A stretch of DNA of 64,000 bases from Loktanella sp. M215 (GCF_021735925.1 NZ_WMEA01000001.1:3688001-3752000), one strand, 5' to 3'. Shown: positions 7,441 through 16,500, numbered from the stretch's first letter. Made by a program: numbers and translations. Notes: generated from the letters alone by a model not told the origin.

Positions 7441-8829
7441 TCACTTGCGTCCCACGGCGCGGCCGGCGCCCTCGGGCCACGGCAAATCGGCATGGGCCTG
7501 TGCCAGACGGCCCAACGGCACGGCGACGCGGTCGTCGGGCATGCAGGCCTTGCGGGTCGTCAGGCTCACGTGGATCAGCATGTGCTCTCCGGTCGCGAGC
7601 AGACGGTCGGCATCGTACATGCGGTGGAAGAGGTGCATCTTTTTGCCTTGCCCCAAAAGGACTTGTGACACGACATGAATGCGGGTGCCGGCGTGCACCT
7701 CGTCCACGTGACGGATATGGGTTTCGGCGGTAAAGAAGCTGACGCCGCTCGCGACATAATCCATGTCGCACCCCACCAGCGCCATCAGGCGGTCGGTCGC
7801 CTCGCCGAAGGCGTGCAGGTACCGCGCCTCGGTCATGTGGCCATTGTAGTCGGTCCAATCCAGCGGCACGGCGCGGTGCAGGGTCGTGACCGGTTGCGAC
7901 AGGTCAGCCACGTCGTCCAGCGTCAGCGGCAGGCGATCCATGCGTTTATCATGTGCATTTAACAGCTGTCCGGCCCCAACGTCGCGCGCCTTTAGCCCGC
8001 GCAGGAGCGTGACAAGCGTATCGTCGCGGCTGCGGTCCGCAGCATCACGGTTCGGATGATCCGATGCACTGGCATTTTCAGCGGAATGTTCGAATTGTGC
8101 AAAAAAACCGGCCCTATCAGCCGACACGTCCATGTTCTTATCGGTTTTTATCAAGCCAGACTGCGCAAAGTTCAAACCGACACCATAGCGGATCGTGTCG
8201 TTCACCTGGTTTGCTGTGACCTGACCGTCGTCGACGATGCGGCGGGCTTCGCGCAGGATGGCATACAGAAGACGGTCGGTGATCGGGCCGTCCATCTTTG
8301 CTCCGATGGGTAGCGGGCGCATGCCAAGGGACGTTAGGATGGCGGCGGCGCGTGCGACGACGGCGGGCGGGTTCGCGGCGCTGCTGCCCAGTTCGACCAA
8401 CGGCAGCAAATAGACCGGCTCGACCGCCCGGACCACAAGGATCTGTCCGGGTCGCGCCGCACCGTCCTGCAGGGCCGAAATCCCGTCATCCCCGGACGAC
8501 GCCCCCATGATGGTATCAGGTGAGGAACCAGCCTGAAGCTTTTGAAATAGCTCCCGTTTCCGGTCAGATGGCTCAGACAGGCATTCCTGTATCCAGTCAG
8601 CCCCCTGCAACGCCTCGGTCATGTCGGCGTGAAAGGTCAGGTGCCCCTCTACCGGCATCGCCACGTCGGACAGACTGGGCAAGGCCCTGCGTGCGTTGTC
8701 GATGACCGCGCTCACCCTGTCCTCGGCACCCGGCGCGCAGACGGCGACGTCCCAGCCCATCAGCAGGAAGCGCGCGGCCCAGCCCGCGCCGATGTCGCCG
8801 CCGCCGATGATCGCAGCGCGCTGCGGCAT
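7441..8829 (-). CDS. Carnitine 3-dehydrogenase / betainyl-CoA thioesterase fusion with degenerate dehydrogenase site
   Basis: The product has 462 residues. The N-terminal half (about 1-300) is like L-carnitine dehydrogenase of the 3-hydroxyacyl-CoA dehydrogenase superfamily, with the NAD loop IGGGDIGAGWAARF (8-21). The C-terminal half (about 318-450) is a hot-dog thioesterase with the DYNGHM motif at 327-332. The conserved catalytic HPFNP before VYLLPLVE is replaced by RAVEP (134-138), so the catalytic His is Arg, and the usual S-T-S-G loop reads SSGDD. The segment between the domains is also shortened and altered. Thioesterase activity looks intact while dehydrogenase activity is doubtful. 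Its ATG shares one base with the upstream stop codon (TGATG). Confidence 0.85.
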   Translation of the reverse strand: MPQRAAIIGGGDIGAGWAARFLLMGWDVAVCAPGAEDRVSAVIDNARRALPSLSDVAMPVEGHLTFHADMTEALQGADWIQECLSEPSDRKRELFQKLQAGSSPDTIMGASSGDDGISALQDGAARPGQILVVRAVEPVYLLPLVELGSSAANPPAVVARAAAILTSLGMRPLPIGAKMDGPITDRLLYAILREARRIVDDGQVTANQVNDTIRYGVGLNFAQSGLIKTDKNMDVSADRAGFFAQFEHSAENASASDHPNRDAADRSRDDTLVTLLRGLKARDVGAGQLLNAHDKRMDRLPLTLDDVADLSQPVTTLHRAVPLDWTDYNGHMTEARYLHAFGEATDRLMALVGCDMDYVASGVSFFTAETHIRHVDEVHAGTRIHVVSQVLLGQGKKMHLFHRMYDADRLLATGEHMLIHVSLTTRKACMPDDRVAVPLGRLAQAHADLPWPEGAGRAVGRK

Positions 8830-9137
8830 CAGTTGACGGCGTCCAGATCCTGCTGTTCGAGGGCGGCGTTCAGGTCCGTGTCGGTCAGCGGATCGTCAAG
8901 GGCCGCCTGCGGCACCGGGTTGCGTTTGACCGACGGGTCGCAGGCAGTCATCGGGCTGTTCACGTCGCGGATGATCAGACCGCCGCTCGCGCGGCATTGT
9001 TCGAACGGCATCGACGATCCGATCACCATGAACTCCTTGATCGCGCCACCGCCGCCACCGCCAAGGCTGGCCGGGGTCAAGCCGGCGCCCGCGCAGCCCG
9101 TCATCAGGGCCAAAGCGACCAATCCCAGATATTTCAT
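8829..9137 (-). CDS. Small lipoprotein of unknown function in the carnitine operon
   Basis: The 102-residue product begins with a lipoprotein signal peptide ending in LMTGC (Cys15), followed by a Gly-rich linker with six consecutive Gly and a compact domain with two Cys (EQCRASGG and TACDPS) that could form a disulphide. The start overlaps the lipocalin stop as ATGA, and its stop overlaps the next start as TGATG, so it is translated within the operon. No family was recognised. Confidence 0.75.
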   Translation of the reverse strand: MKYLGLVALALMTGCAGAGLTPASLGGGGGGAIKEFMVIGSSMPFEQCRASGGLIIRDVNSPMTACDPSVKRNPVPQAALDDPLTDTDLNAALEQQDLDAVN

Positions 9138-9676
9138 TGCGATACCTCCACCAGTCGGCCCAGATCATAGCCATTGAATTCAAGCACATCCCGCGAGGCG
9201 CGCAGGCGGTCGGCGGGGATCTGCGGATCCCGGTTCAGGATCCAGCCGGACCGGCCGTTCGGCGCGCCGACGACGGCTGTGCGATAACCTTCGTCGATCC
9301 ACAGGACCCAGTAATCGGCCGGAAAGGGGATCGTGTCAAAGCTGACACTCAGCCGCCCCGGCCCCACGACGTCGGCGCGACCCTGAATGGTGCTGCGCAC
9401 GCTGCCGTCGGTGTTGCGGCAGGTGTTCAGCACGGACAACCCGCCATCGGGCAGGGCTGCGTATTCCGCAGTCACGCCGACGCAGCCCGTCTCGAACGGG
9501 ACCGGGTAGCGGGCGACCTCGTACCATTTGCCCGCATAGCGGCCCGCGTCGAAGTTGAGGGCAGAGCCGATCGGCACGCTGCGGTCGCGGTAGACCTCCA
9601 GCAAGCCGCCGACGGGTTCACCGGGTTGCGGCTTGGCGCAGGCAGCCAGCAGCAGGAGAAGGATGAGGCGTTTCAT
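9134..9676 (-). CDS. Outer-membrane lipocalin (Blc-like lipoprotein)
   Basis: The 180-residue protein has a lipobox LLLLAAC near residue 13 and the lipocalin signature GRYAGKWYEVARYP, followed by alternating beta strands (TIQGRADVVGPGRLSVSFD, YWVLWIDEGYRTAVVG) and the GWILNRDPQIP segment. Bacterial Blc lipocalins bind lipids or small hydrophobic ligands at the outer membrane. It overlaps the upstream beta-keto acid cleavage gene by 4 bases (ATGA). A lipocalin inside a carnitine operon may serve capture of acyl-carnitines or choline lipids, which is speculation. Confidence 0.85.
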   Translation of the reverse strand: MKRLILLLLLAACAKPQPGEPVGGLLEVYRDRSVPIGSALNFDAGRYAGKWYEVARYPVPFETGCVGVTAEYAALPDGGLSVLNTCRNTDGSVRSTIQGRADVVGPGRLSVSFDTIPFPADYWVLWIDEGYRTAVVGAPNGRSGWILNRDPQIPADRLRASRDVLEFNGYDLGRLVEVSQ

Positions 9677-10587
9677 GCAGCCACCGGCGCGCGCTTGGTC
9701 AGGCCAAGGGTCTGGCGCACCTCTGCCGGTGTCATGACTCGGGCGCCGAGGTTTTCGATGATGTCCACCGCACGCTCTACCAGCTGCGCATTGGTCGCGT
9801 GTTGCCCGCGCGCCAGCATCAGATTGTCCTCCAGCCCCACGCGGACATGGCCACCGGCCAGCACCGCCGCCGCGACGTAAGGCATCTGGTGAGCGCCCAG
9901 CGCGAATGCCGAGAAGGTCCAGTCCGGCGGCAGGTTGTTCACCATCGCCATGAAGGTATTCAGATCGTCCGGCGCGCCCCACGGCACGCCCATGCAAAGT
10001 TGCACCAACGCGGGGGCGGTCAGGACGCCGTCGGCGACAAGCTGTTTCGCGAACCACAGATGCCCGGTATCGAAGACCTCGATTTCCGGACGCACGCCCA
10101 GCGCCGTCATCATGCCGCCCATGGCGCGCAGCATGGCAGGCGCGTTGACCATGACCGTGCCGTGGTTGCCGAAGTTCATGGAACCACAGTCAAGCGAGCA
10201 GATTTCCGGCAGGCAGGCGGCGATGGGCGCCATGCGTTCGGTGGCCCCCGCCATGTCCGTCTCGGGGCCGGGCGGCAGCGGGCGTTCGGCATCCGCCATC
10301 TGCATGTCACCGCCCATGCCGCCGGTCAGGTTCAGCACGACGTCCGTGCTGCTGTCGCGGATGCGGTCCGTGACCTCGCGGTAAAGTGCCGGATCGCGCG
10401 AGGGCGCACCCGTTTCCGGATCGCGAACATGGCAATGCACGATCGCAGCACCCGCACGGGCGGCAGCGATAGCACTCTCCGCGATCTGCTGCGGGCTGCG
10501 GGGCACATGTGGGGACTTGTCCTGCGTCGCACCGGACCCGGTGACGGCGCAGGTGACAAAGACCTCTCGCTTCATGTTCAACGGCAT
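9673..10587 (-). CDS. Beta-keto acid cleavage enzyme (BKACE/DUF849), probable 3-dehydrocarnitine cleavage
   Basis: The 304-residue zinc enzyme starts with TCAVTGSG, carries the metal-binding HCHVRDPETG (H51, H53), the substrate segment MNFGN and the C-terminal RVGLEDNLML signature. Family members condense a beta-keto acid with acetyl-CoA to give acetoacetate and a new CoA ester. Beside a carnitine dehydrogenase-thioesterase gene, the expected reaction is 3-dehydrocarnitine plus acetyl-CoA to betainyl-CoA plus acetoacetate. The start at 10587 has GAGGGG upstream; MKREVF at 10575 is the alternative. It is the first gene of a five-gene overlapping operon. Confidence 0.88.
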   Translation of the reverse strand: MPLNMKREVFVTCAVTGSGATQDKSPHVPRSPQQIAESAIAAARAGAAIVHCHVRDPETGAPSRDPALYREVTDRIRDSSTDVVLNLTGGMGGDMQMADAERPLPPGPETDMAGATERMAPIAACLPEICSLDCGSMNFGNHGTVMVNAPAMLRAMGGMMTALGVRPEIEVFDTGHLWFAKQLVADGVLTAPALVQLCMGVPWGAPDDLNTFMAMVNNLPPDWTFSAFALGAHQMPYVAAAVLAGGHVRVGLEDNLMLARGQHATNAQLVERAVDIIENLGARVMTPAEVRQTLGLTKRAPVAA

Positions 10588-10675
10588 CGCGTCCCCTCTG
10601 CCCGGTTGCCTGCGACGTTGTGCGATTCCTGACCCAAGGGCAAGGACCGTGCCCGCGTCGGCAGACCTGCGCCGA

Positions 10676-11719
10676 TCAATAGGGCAGCGGGTGCGCCTTG
10701 TGGGAGACCTCGATCTCGGCCAGCACGGCGTCGGACAGGGTCACGTCGCGGCCAGCCAATATCTGCTGCAGCTGCTCTGCCGTGGTGGCACCGAAGATCG
10801 CGCTGACGGCAAAGGGCCGGGTCGCCTGCCATGCCATCGCCATGTGGACGGGATCAAGGTCGTGGCGCGCGGCGATGTCCAGATAGGCCTGCACGACACC
10901 GAAGACGCGGTCCGACTTGCGTCCGCCCAGATCGCCGTTCAGGTCCATCCGGCTCCCCTTTGGCACGGCACCGTTCTGGTATTTGCCGGTCAGCAGGCCC
11001 GCGGCGAGGGGCGAGAAGGACAGCAGCGTGACGTCCTCGTGCACCATCGTCTCGGCCAGGTCGGTGTCCATGATCCGGCACAGCAGCGAGTATTCGTTCT
11101 GGATCGTGGCCATCCGCGGCAGGCCGTGTTCATCCGCCAGATCGCACCATTTCGTCGTGCCCCAAGCGGTTTCGTTCGACAGGCCCACGGCGCGGATCTT
11201 GCCGGCCTTGACCGCCCGGTCGAGTCCCGAGAGCACATCGTGCATGTGATCCAGCACCTGCGCGCGATTTTGGCCAGAGGGGTCGTAGGACCAGTTCTTG
11301 CGGAACGCCCAGGTGCCGCGGTGAGGCCAGTGCAGCTGGTAAAGGTCGATCATGTCGGTCTTCAGCCGGCGCAACGAGTCGTCGATGGCCGCTTCGACCG
11401 TGGCACCGGTATAGCCTGTGCCGTCGCGCACGATGTTGTCGTTCGGACCCGAAGCCTTGGTCGCCAGCACCCAGTCGTTGCGGCGGCCCGATTTTTCGAA
11501 CCAGTTGCCCAGAAATTCCTCTGACCGGCCGGCGGTTTCGCGGGTCACGGGGTTCACGGGATACATCTCGGCGCAGTCCATGAAGGTCAGGCCCGCATCC
11601 AGCGCCATGTCGATCTGCCGGTGGGCGTCGTCCTGCGGGGTCTGGTTGCCGAAGGTCATGGTGCCAAGGCACCAGTCGGTGACGGTGATGTCGGTGCGGC
11701 CGAGAGTCAGGTTTTTCAT
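10676..11719 (-). CDS. Aldo/keto reductase (Tas/YajO-like)
   Basis: The product has 347 residues from the ATG at 11719, which has AGGA six bases upstream; a longer start at 11743 lacks this. It has the TIM-barrel signatures of aldo/keto reductases: MDCAEMYP with the catalytic Tyr, KASGPND, DLYQLHWPHRG and the cofactor end LLSFSPLAAGLLTGKY. It is an NADPH-dependent carbonyl reductase of broad specificity, cytoplasmic. It is divergent from metG and probably monocistronic. Confidence 0.88.
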   Translation of the reverse strand: MKNLTLGRTDITVTDWCLGTMTFGNQTPQDDAHRQIDMALDAGLTFMDCAEMYPVNPVTRETAGRSEEFLGNWFEKSGRRNDWVLATKASGPNDNIVRDGTGYTGATVEAAIDDSLRRLKTDMIDLYQLHWPHRGTWAFRKNWSYDPSGQNRAQVLDHMHDVLSGLDRAVKAGKIRAVGLSNETAWGTTKWCDLADEHGLPRMATIQNEYSLLCRIMDTDLAETMVHEDVTLLSFSPLAAGLLTGKYQNGAVPKGSRMDLNGDLGGRKSDRVFGVVQAYLDIAARHDLDPVHMAMAWQATRPFAVSAIFGATTAEQLQQILAGRDVTLSDAVLAEIEVSHKAHPLPY

Positions 11720-11821
11720 GTCGTGTCCTTTGATGTCGCGCACGTCCTAACCCGCCCGCACGACATTGGCAAAGGCCTGCCCTCTCGCTAGAAGGGCAGC
11801 CAAGCAACAGAAAGTCACGCC

Positions 11822-13534
11822 ATGGCCCGCCACCTGATCACCTCCGCCATTCCCTACATCAACGGGATCAAGCATCTGGGCAATCTGGTGGGCAGCCAGC
11901 TGCCGGCCGACCTGTATGCCCGCTACCTGCGGGGGCGCGGGCACGACGTGCTGTTCCTGTGCGCCACCGACGAACACGGCACGCCGGCAGAGCTGGCGGC
12001 GGCCAAGGCGGGCAAGCCGGTGGCCGACTACTGTGCCGAGATGCACGATGTGCAGGCCACGATTGCACAGGGATTCGGGCTGTCGTTCGACCACTTCGGG
12101 CGGTCGTCCTCGCCCCAGAACCGCAAGCTGACGCAATACTTCGCCGGGCGGCTGAACGATCAGGGGCTGATCCGCGAGGTCACCGAAGAACAGGTCTATT
12201 CCGTCACCGACGGGCGGTTCCTGCCCGACCGCTATATCGAAGGCACCTGCCCCAACTGCGGGTTCGAGTCCGCGCGCGGCGACCAGTGCGACAATTGCAC
12301 CAAGCAGCTGGACCCGACCGATCTGATCAACCCCCACTCCACCATTTCGGGTGCCACGGACCTGGAGGTGCGGACGACCAAGCACCTCTATCTGGAGCAG
12401 TCGAAGCTGAAGGGGAAACTGGCCGACTGGATCGACTCCAAGGGCGACTGGCCGATCCTGACGACCTCCATCGCGAAGAAATGGCTGAACGACGGCGACG
12501 GGTTGCAGGACCGTGGCATCACCCGCGACCTTGACTGGGGCGTGCCGGTGCAGAACGGCGACCAGCCCTGGCCGGGGATGGAAGGCAAGGTTTTCTACGT
12601 CTGGTTCGACGCACCCATCGAATACATCGCCTGCGCGCAGGAATGGGTCGATGCGGGCAAGGGTCAGGACTGGGAGGGCTGGTGGCGCACGGACAAGGGC
12701 GCTGACGACGTCCGCTATACCCAGTTCATGGGCAAGGACAACGTGCCCTTCCACACCCTGTCCTTCCCCGTCACCATCATGGGCGCCGACGACAACTGGA
12801 AGCTGGTCGACTACATCAAGTCGTTCAACTACCTCAATTACGATGGCGGCCAGTTCAGCACGTCACGCGGGCGCGGCGTCTTCATGGATCAGGCGCTGGA
12901 GATTCTGCCGTCGGACTACTGGCGCTGGTGGCTTCTAAGCCATGCCCCCGAAACCTCTGACGCGGAGTTCACGTGGGAGGCCTTTGCGCAGGACGTGAAC
13001 AAGGACCTCGCCGACGTGCTGGGCAACTTCGTCAGCCGGATCACCAAGTTCTGTCGCGCGAAATTCGGTGACGCGGTGCCGGACGGTGGGACCGAAGGCG
13101 AGGCCGAGGCCGCGCTGACCGCAGAGCTGACCCGTCGCCTGACGGCTTACGAATCCCACATGGACGCGATCGAGGTCCGCAAGGCCGCCGCCGAGTTGCG
13201 CGCCATCTGGGTCGCGGGCAACGAATACCTGCAGGCGACCGCGCCCTGGACCACCTTCAAGACCGATCCGGCACAGGCGGCCTGTCAGGTTCGGATGGGC
13301 CTGAACCTGATCCGCCTTTACGCGATCCTGTCGGCGCCCTTCATCCCCGACGCCGCCCGCACGATGCTGGACGCGGTGAAGGTGGACGATACCACATGGC
13401 CAGACGATATCGCGGCGGCCTTGCACGCCCTGCCCGCCGGTCATGGCTTCGACGTGCCGGAAAACCTGTTCCGCAAGATCACCGAGGCCGAGCGTGACGA
13501 CTGGGCGGCACGCTTCGCCGGCGTCAGGACCTGA
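11822..13534 (+). CDS. metG: Methionyl-tRNA synthetase
   Basis: The 570-residue class I synthetase has the HIGH-equivalent HLGN in [14 protein letters not shown], the editing-region ATDEHGTP, a zinc knuckle with two CxxC pairs (CPNC and CDNC), and the KMSKS-equivalent FSTSRG followed by [10 protein letters not shown]. The last loop begins with Gln (GGQFSTSRG) where Lys is usual. The C-terminal anticodon-binding helical domain is complete, and no dimerisation extension is present. It ends directly against the convergent AI-2E-type gene. Confidence 0.95.
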   Translation: MARHLITSAIPYINGIKHLGNLVGSQLPADLYARYLRGRGHDVLFLCATDEHGTPAELAAAKAGKPVADYCAEMHDVQATIAQGFGLSFDHFGRSSSPQNRKLTQYFAGRLNDQGLIREVTEEQVYSVTDGRFLPDRYIEGTCPNCGFESARGDQCDNCTKQLDPTDLINPHSTISGATDLEVRTTKHLYLEQSKLKGKLADWIDSKGDWPILTTSIAKKWLNDGDGLQDRGITRDLDWGVPVQNGDQPWPGMEGKVFYVWFDAPIEYIACAQEWVDAGKGQDWEGWWRTDKGADDVRYTQFMGKDNVPFHTLSFPVTIMGADDNWKLVDYIKSFNYLNYDGGQFSTSRGRGVFMDQALEILPSDYWRWWLLSHAPETSDAEFTWEAFAQDVNKDLADVLGNFVSRITKFCRAKFGDAVPDGGTEGEAEAALTAELTRRLTAYESHMDAIEVRKAAAELRAIWVAGNEYLQATAPWTTFKTDPAQAACQVRMGLNLIRLYAILSAPFIPDAARTMLDAVKVDDTTWPDDIAAALHALPAGHGFDVPENLFRKITEAERDDWAARFAGVRT

Positions 13535-14695
13535 TCACGCGGCACGAACCCCGGTATTGACCAGAAGATCGTCGATATCGTCGTTGTCGGACAGCATCAG
13601 GGCAAAGGTCCGGGTGGCGGGAATATGGGCGCAGATGACCAGCATCACGATGGTCATCGGCGTCGCCAAGAGCGTCCCGGTAATGCCCCAGATCCAGCCC
13701 CAGAGCAGCAGACCGACCAGCACGATCACCGGTGACACCGAGACCTGACGCCCCTGCACGTAGGGGTCCACGACGTTGCCGAGGATCTGCTCCAGTACGA
13801 AGAGGCCAAGGGCGATGATCGCGACCGTCCCCGGATCACGGGTAACCATTGCATAGAGCACCGGCAGGCTGCCCGCGACGATGGACCCGATCGTCGGGAT
13901 GAAGTTCAGCAGCACCGCCAGCAGCATCCAGACTAGCAGCAGGTCCACGTCGAACCACCACAACCATGCGCCGTAAAACACCGCCGTCACCAACCCCAGC
14001 GCCCCCCGCGTCACGATGAAGATGCGTAGCTTGTGGGCGATCTGGAGCAGGGCGCTTTCGACCTCTTCCTCGGTCGATTCGGTCAGCCGTCCGACCAGCA
14101 GGCGCTGCCAGCGGCCCCGCTCTGCCAGCATCAGCGCCATCAGAAGCACCACCAGAATGACGCCGGAAATCAGCGTGCCGGTACTGGCCGCCACCAGCTT
14201 GGCCACGCCGGCCATCATGCCGACCGCCTGTCCCCCGATCAGACCCGCAAGGCGTGACAGCGGTATCCCGAGCACAGTTGTCGTTTGACCATGCGCGTCA
14301 TCGCGGGCGGCGGCGGTCTGTTCCAGTGCCTCACCGGCAGAGGCTGCCGCCGCGCCGGAATCCTCTCCGGTGGCGGCCTGCTGCACCGCGGCGACAACAC
14401 CCTCGGGCAAATTGTCGAACACGCGGGACGCCTGCATCGCGGCCAGTCCGATCCCCGCGGCAAAGATCGCAAGCACGGCCAGCACGGCCAGCACCGACGC
14501 CACCTGCCCCAGCCAGCCGAGTTTCTGCGGCACCCGTTTGCGGACCCCGCGATCCAGCGGCGCCGCAATCAAGGCGACGAAGAATGCAAGGACCACCGGG
14601 ACCAGAACCGCCGACAGCACATGCAGCGCGCCCCCGGTCAGGATCAACGCGATCAATCCCAGAAAGATCGTCCAGATCCGTGTCGTGTCTGTCAT
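13535..14695 (-). CDS. AI-2E transporter family (PerM-like) membrane protein
   Basis: The 386-residue protein has about seven to eight membrane helices, beginning IWTIFLGLIALILTGGALHVL, and the family signature around LLAVLLNFIPTIGSIVAGSLPVLYAM and LLLWGWIWGITGTLLATPM. A soluble segment (about 100-150) is rich in Ala/Glu. PerM/TqsA-family proteins are proposed exporters of small molecules, and assignment to AI-2 is not secure. It is convergent with metG with no intervening bases. Confidence 0.88.
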   Translation of the reverse strand: MTDTTRIWTIFLGLIALILTGGALHVLSAVLVPVVLAFFVALIAAPLDRGVRKRVPQKLGWLGQVASVLAVLAVLAIFAAGIGLAAMQASRVFDNLPEGVVAAVQQAATGEDSGAAAASAGEALEQTAAARDDAHGQTTTVLGIPLSRLAGLIGGQAVGMMAGVAKLVAASTGTLISGVILVVLLMALMLAERGRWQRLLVGRLTESTEEEVESALLQIAHKLRIFIVTRGALGLVTAVFYGAWLWWFDVDLLLVWMLLAVLLNFIPTIGSIVAGSLPVLYAMVTRDPGTVAIIALGLFVLEQILGNVVDPYVQGRQVSVSPVIVLVGLLLWGWIWGITGTLLATPMTIVMLVICAHIPATRTFALMLSDNDDIDDLLVNTGVRAA

Positions 14696-14785
14696 CGTCT
14701 GTCCTTGTCATGGTCTGGGGGCGAACCACCCGAAAAGCGGTGATGTTCCGCAATTCTGGCAGCTGTCTGCCGCTTCCGGCAGGGG

Positions 14786-14800
14786 CGTTATTGGATAACG
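14786..14800. promoter_or_regulatory. Inverted repeat CGTTAT-TGG-ATAACG in divergent promoter region
   Basis: Perfect 6-base arms around three bases lie 51 bases before the transglycosylase start, next to a second hairpin-forming repeat (CTGCCG at 14767-14772, CGGCAG at 14777-14782). The spacing suits a dimeric repressor site, but no regulator is known. Confidence 0.4.
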
Positions 14801-14850
14801 GCGCGATCATGCTAATATCTCTCTCAACATTGTCCCATTGGAAAATACCC

Positions 14851-15642
14851 ATGCGCCGTTACGCACTTCTCGCCACCCTCCTTCTGTCAACGACCGCGGC
14901 AGCCGCGGCCACCTGCGGCAACGACGCCAGCGGTTTCAACGCCTGGAAGCAGCAGTTCGCCCAAGAGGCTTCGGCCCAAGGGGTAGGCCAACGCGGTCTG
15001 GATGCCCTGGCCGGCACGCAATATGCAACCCGCACGATCAGTGCCGACCGCAACCAGAAGTCCTTCAAGTACAGCCTCGACGACTTCCTGCGCATCCGCG
15101 GTGCCGACACCATCGTCGCACAGGGCCGCAAGAAGATCGCCAACAATCCGAACTTCTTTTCCGGCCTCGAACAGCGCTACGGCGTTCCCGCCTCGGTCGT
15201 CGTGGCGATCTGGGGGATGGAAACGGGCTTTGGCAACTTCATGGGCGACAGCAACGTGCTGAGCGCGATCTCGACGCTGGCCTACGACTGCCGCCGGACC
15301 GACTTCTTCACGCCCCACGCCATGGCCGCCCTGCAGCTTGTGGACCGCGGCAGCCTGTCGTCAGGCACCGTCGGCGCCATGCACGGCGAGGTCGGGCACA
15401 CGCAGTTCCTGCCCGGAAACGTGGAACGCTTTGGCGTGGACGCCGACAACAACGGCGTCGTGGACCTGACCAACCAGTCCGACGCCCTCGCCTCGACCGC
15501 GAACTTCCTGCGCCAGAAAGGCTGGCAGCCAGGCGCGGGCTTTCAGGAGGGGCAGCCGAACTTTGCCGTCATCCAGCAGTGGAACGCTGCCGGCGTCTAT
15601 CAGAAAGCCATCGCGCAGATGGCCGGGCGCATCGACGGCTGA
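14851..15642 (+). CDS. Lytic murein transglycosylase (MltB-like, SLT_2)
   Basis: The start MRRYALLATLLLS begins a signal peptide ending near AAAAATC; a much longer frame from 14254 would cross the AI-2E gene and was rejected. The 263-residue protein has the MltB-type catalytic Glu in VVVAIWGMETGFG, the FSGLEQRYGVP segment, GHTQFLPGN and an NFLRQKGWQPG region. It cleaves peptidoglycan glycan strands with anhydro-muropeptide formation in the periplasm. The start of the mature protein holds Cys in ATCGND, but the context is not a good lipobox. Confidence 0.88.
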   Translation: MRRYALLATLLLSTTAAAAATCGNDASGFNAWKQQFAQEASAQGVGQRGLDALAGTQYATRTISADRNQKSFKYSLDDFLRIRGADTIVAQGRKKIANNPNFFSGLEQRYGVPASVVVAIWGMETGFGNFMGDSNVLSAISTLAYDCRRTDFFTPHAMAALQLVDRGSLSSGTVGAMHGEVGHTQFLPGNVERFGVDADNNGVVDLTNQSDALASTANFLRQKGWQPGAGFQEGQPNFAVIQQWNAAGVYQKAIAQMAGRIDG

Positions 15643-15663
15643 CCGCTGACGCCAGTTCAGCAA

Positions 15664-15692
15664 AAGGGCGTGGCCATAACAGCCGCGCCCTT
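15664..15692. terminator. Bidirectional intrinsic terminator between transglycosylase and tRNA-Leu
   Basis: Arms AAGGGCG (15664-15670) and CGCCCTT (15686-15692), with extra GC pairs inside, form a hairpin. On the minus strand it is followed by TTTT, suiting termination after the tRNA; on the plus strand it follows the transglycosylase gene by 21 bases. Confidence 0.55.
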
Positions 15693-15774
15693 ATGGTGTC
15701 GTGTATCCAGTCATGGCAGATGACCTTTTTATCGTTCGGGCCGCCTGACCGATCACATACATGCAAATGTCGGG

Positions 15775-15859
15775 TGGTGCCCCCGGCCGGACTCGAACCG
15801 GCACGGGCAAAGCCCAAGAGATTTTAAGTCTCCGATGTCTACCATTCCACCACGGGGGC
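15775..15859 (-). tRNA. tRNA-Leu (anticodon UAA)
   Basis: The minus strand folds as a class II tRNA: acceptor arm GCCCCCG paired with CGGGGGC, anticodon stem GGAGA/TCTCT around the loop CTTAAAA (anticodon TAA), a long variable arm, T-arm with GGTTCGAGTCC and an encoded 3' CCA. The length is 85 bases including CCA. The TAA anticodon reads UUA/UUG leucine codons, which are rare in this GC-rich genome. Confidence 0.97.
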
Positions 15860-15901
15860 ACGGGCCCTTTCGTAGCGGTGCCGTGCCGCAGGAGCAAGAG
15901 A

Positions 15902-16462
15902 TCAGAGGTCGGTGCCCGCAGGTTCCTGCAGCAGGCTGCGTTCCTTCAGCCACGGGTTCAGCGCCAACGCCTCGCGCAGCACAGCCTGCGCCTCTTCCGT
16001 CCGGCCCAGACCCATCAGCGTCAGCGCCTTACCCGACATCGCCGCGATATGGGTGGGCGTAATCTCCAGCGTCTTGTCCAGATCATAAAGGGCGGCGTCG
16101 TATTACTGCCGCAGAAAGCTGGCAAAGGCGCGCTGGTTGTAGCCTTCCGCGTAATCCGGGCAGTATTCGACCAGTGTGTCGAAGGTGTCGCGGGCACCAA
16201 GGAAATCGTAGCCTTCGCGCTTGGCCACGCCCTCGTCCAGCAGCGCCTGCGCCTTGGCATCCGGCGCGTCAGTCCACAGCCGCCACAGCTGGTCGGCAAG
16301 CGGTCGCGCCTGCAGGTCGTCCGCGGCCTTCTGCAGCTGCGCGATGATCTCGGCCTCTTCGGCCGCATGATCGGGGGCCCCGGGGCAAATGCCGTCGGCG
16401 TCCTGCGCAAATGCAGGGGTAGCCAGCAGGGTCATGGCAAAGAACAGTTTCATGGACCTCAT
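15902..16462 (-). pseudogene. TPR-repeat periplasmic protein interrupted by an in-frame stop
   Basis: One continuous frame runs from the ATG at 16462 to the TGA at 15902-15904 with a single TAA at 16103-16105. The first part has a signal peptide (MKLFFAMTLLATPAFAQ) and a tetratricopeptide-like helix pair ending ...NQRAFASFLRQ. Directly after the stop the frame continues YDAALYDLDKTLEITPTHIA, then ALTLMGLGRTEEAQAVLREAL, clearly the next TPR repeats. One base change from CAA or GAA to TAA would explain the break. The intact protein would have about 186 residues. Readthrough or a sequencing error are the alternatives. Confidence 0.8.
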
Positions 16463-16500
16463 TTTCGACCTCGCCTCCCTTGGGTCAAGTCACGCTTGCG

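Noticed and set aside
14254..14850. Earlier in-frame start for the lytic transglycosylase
   Set aside because: It would lie antisense to the AI-2E-type gene; a signal peptide begins at 14851.
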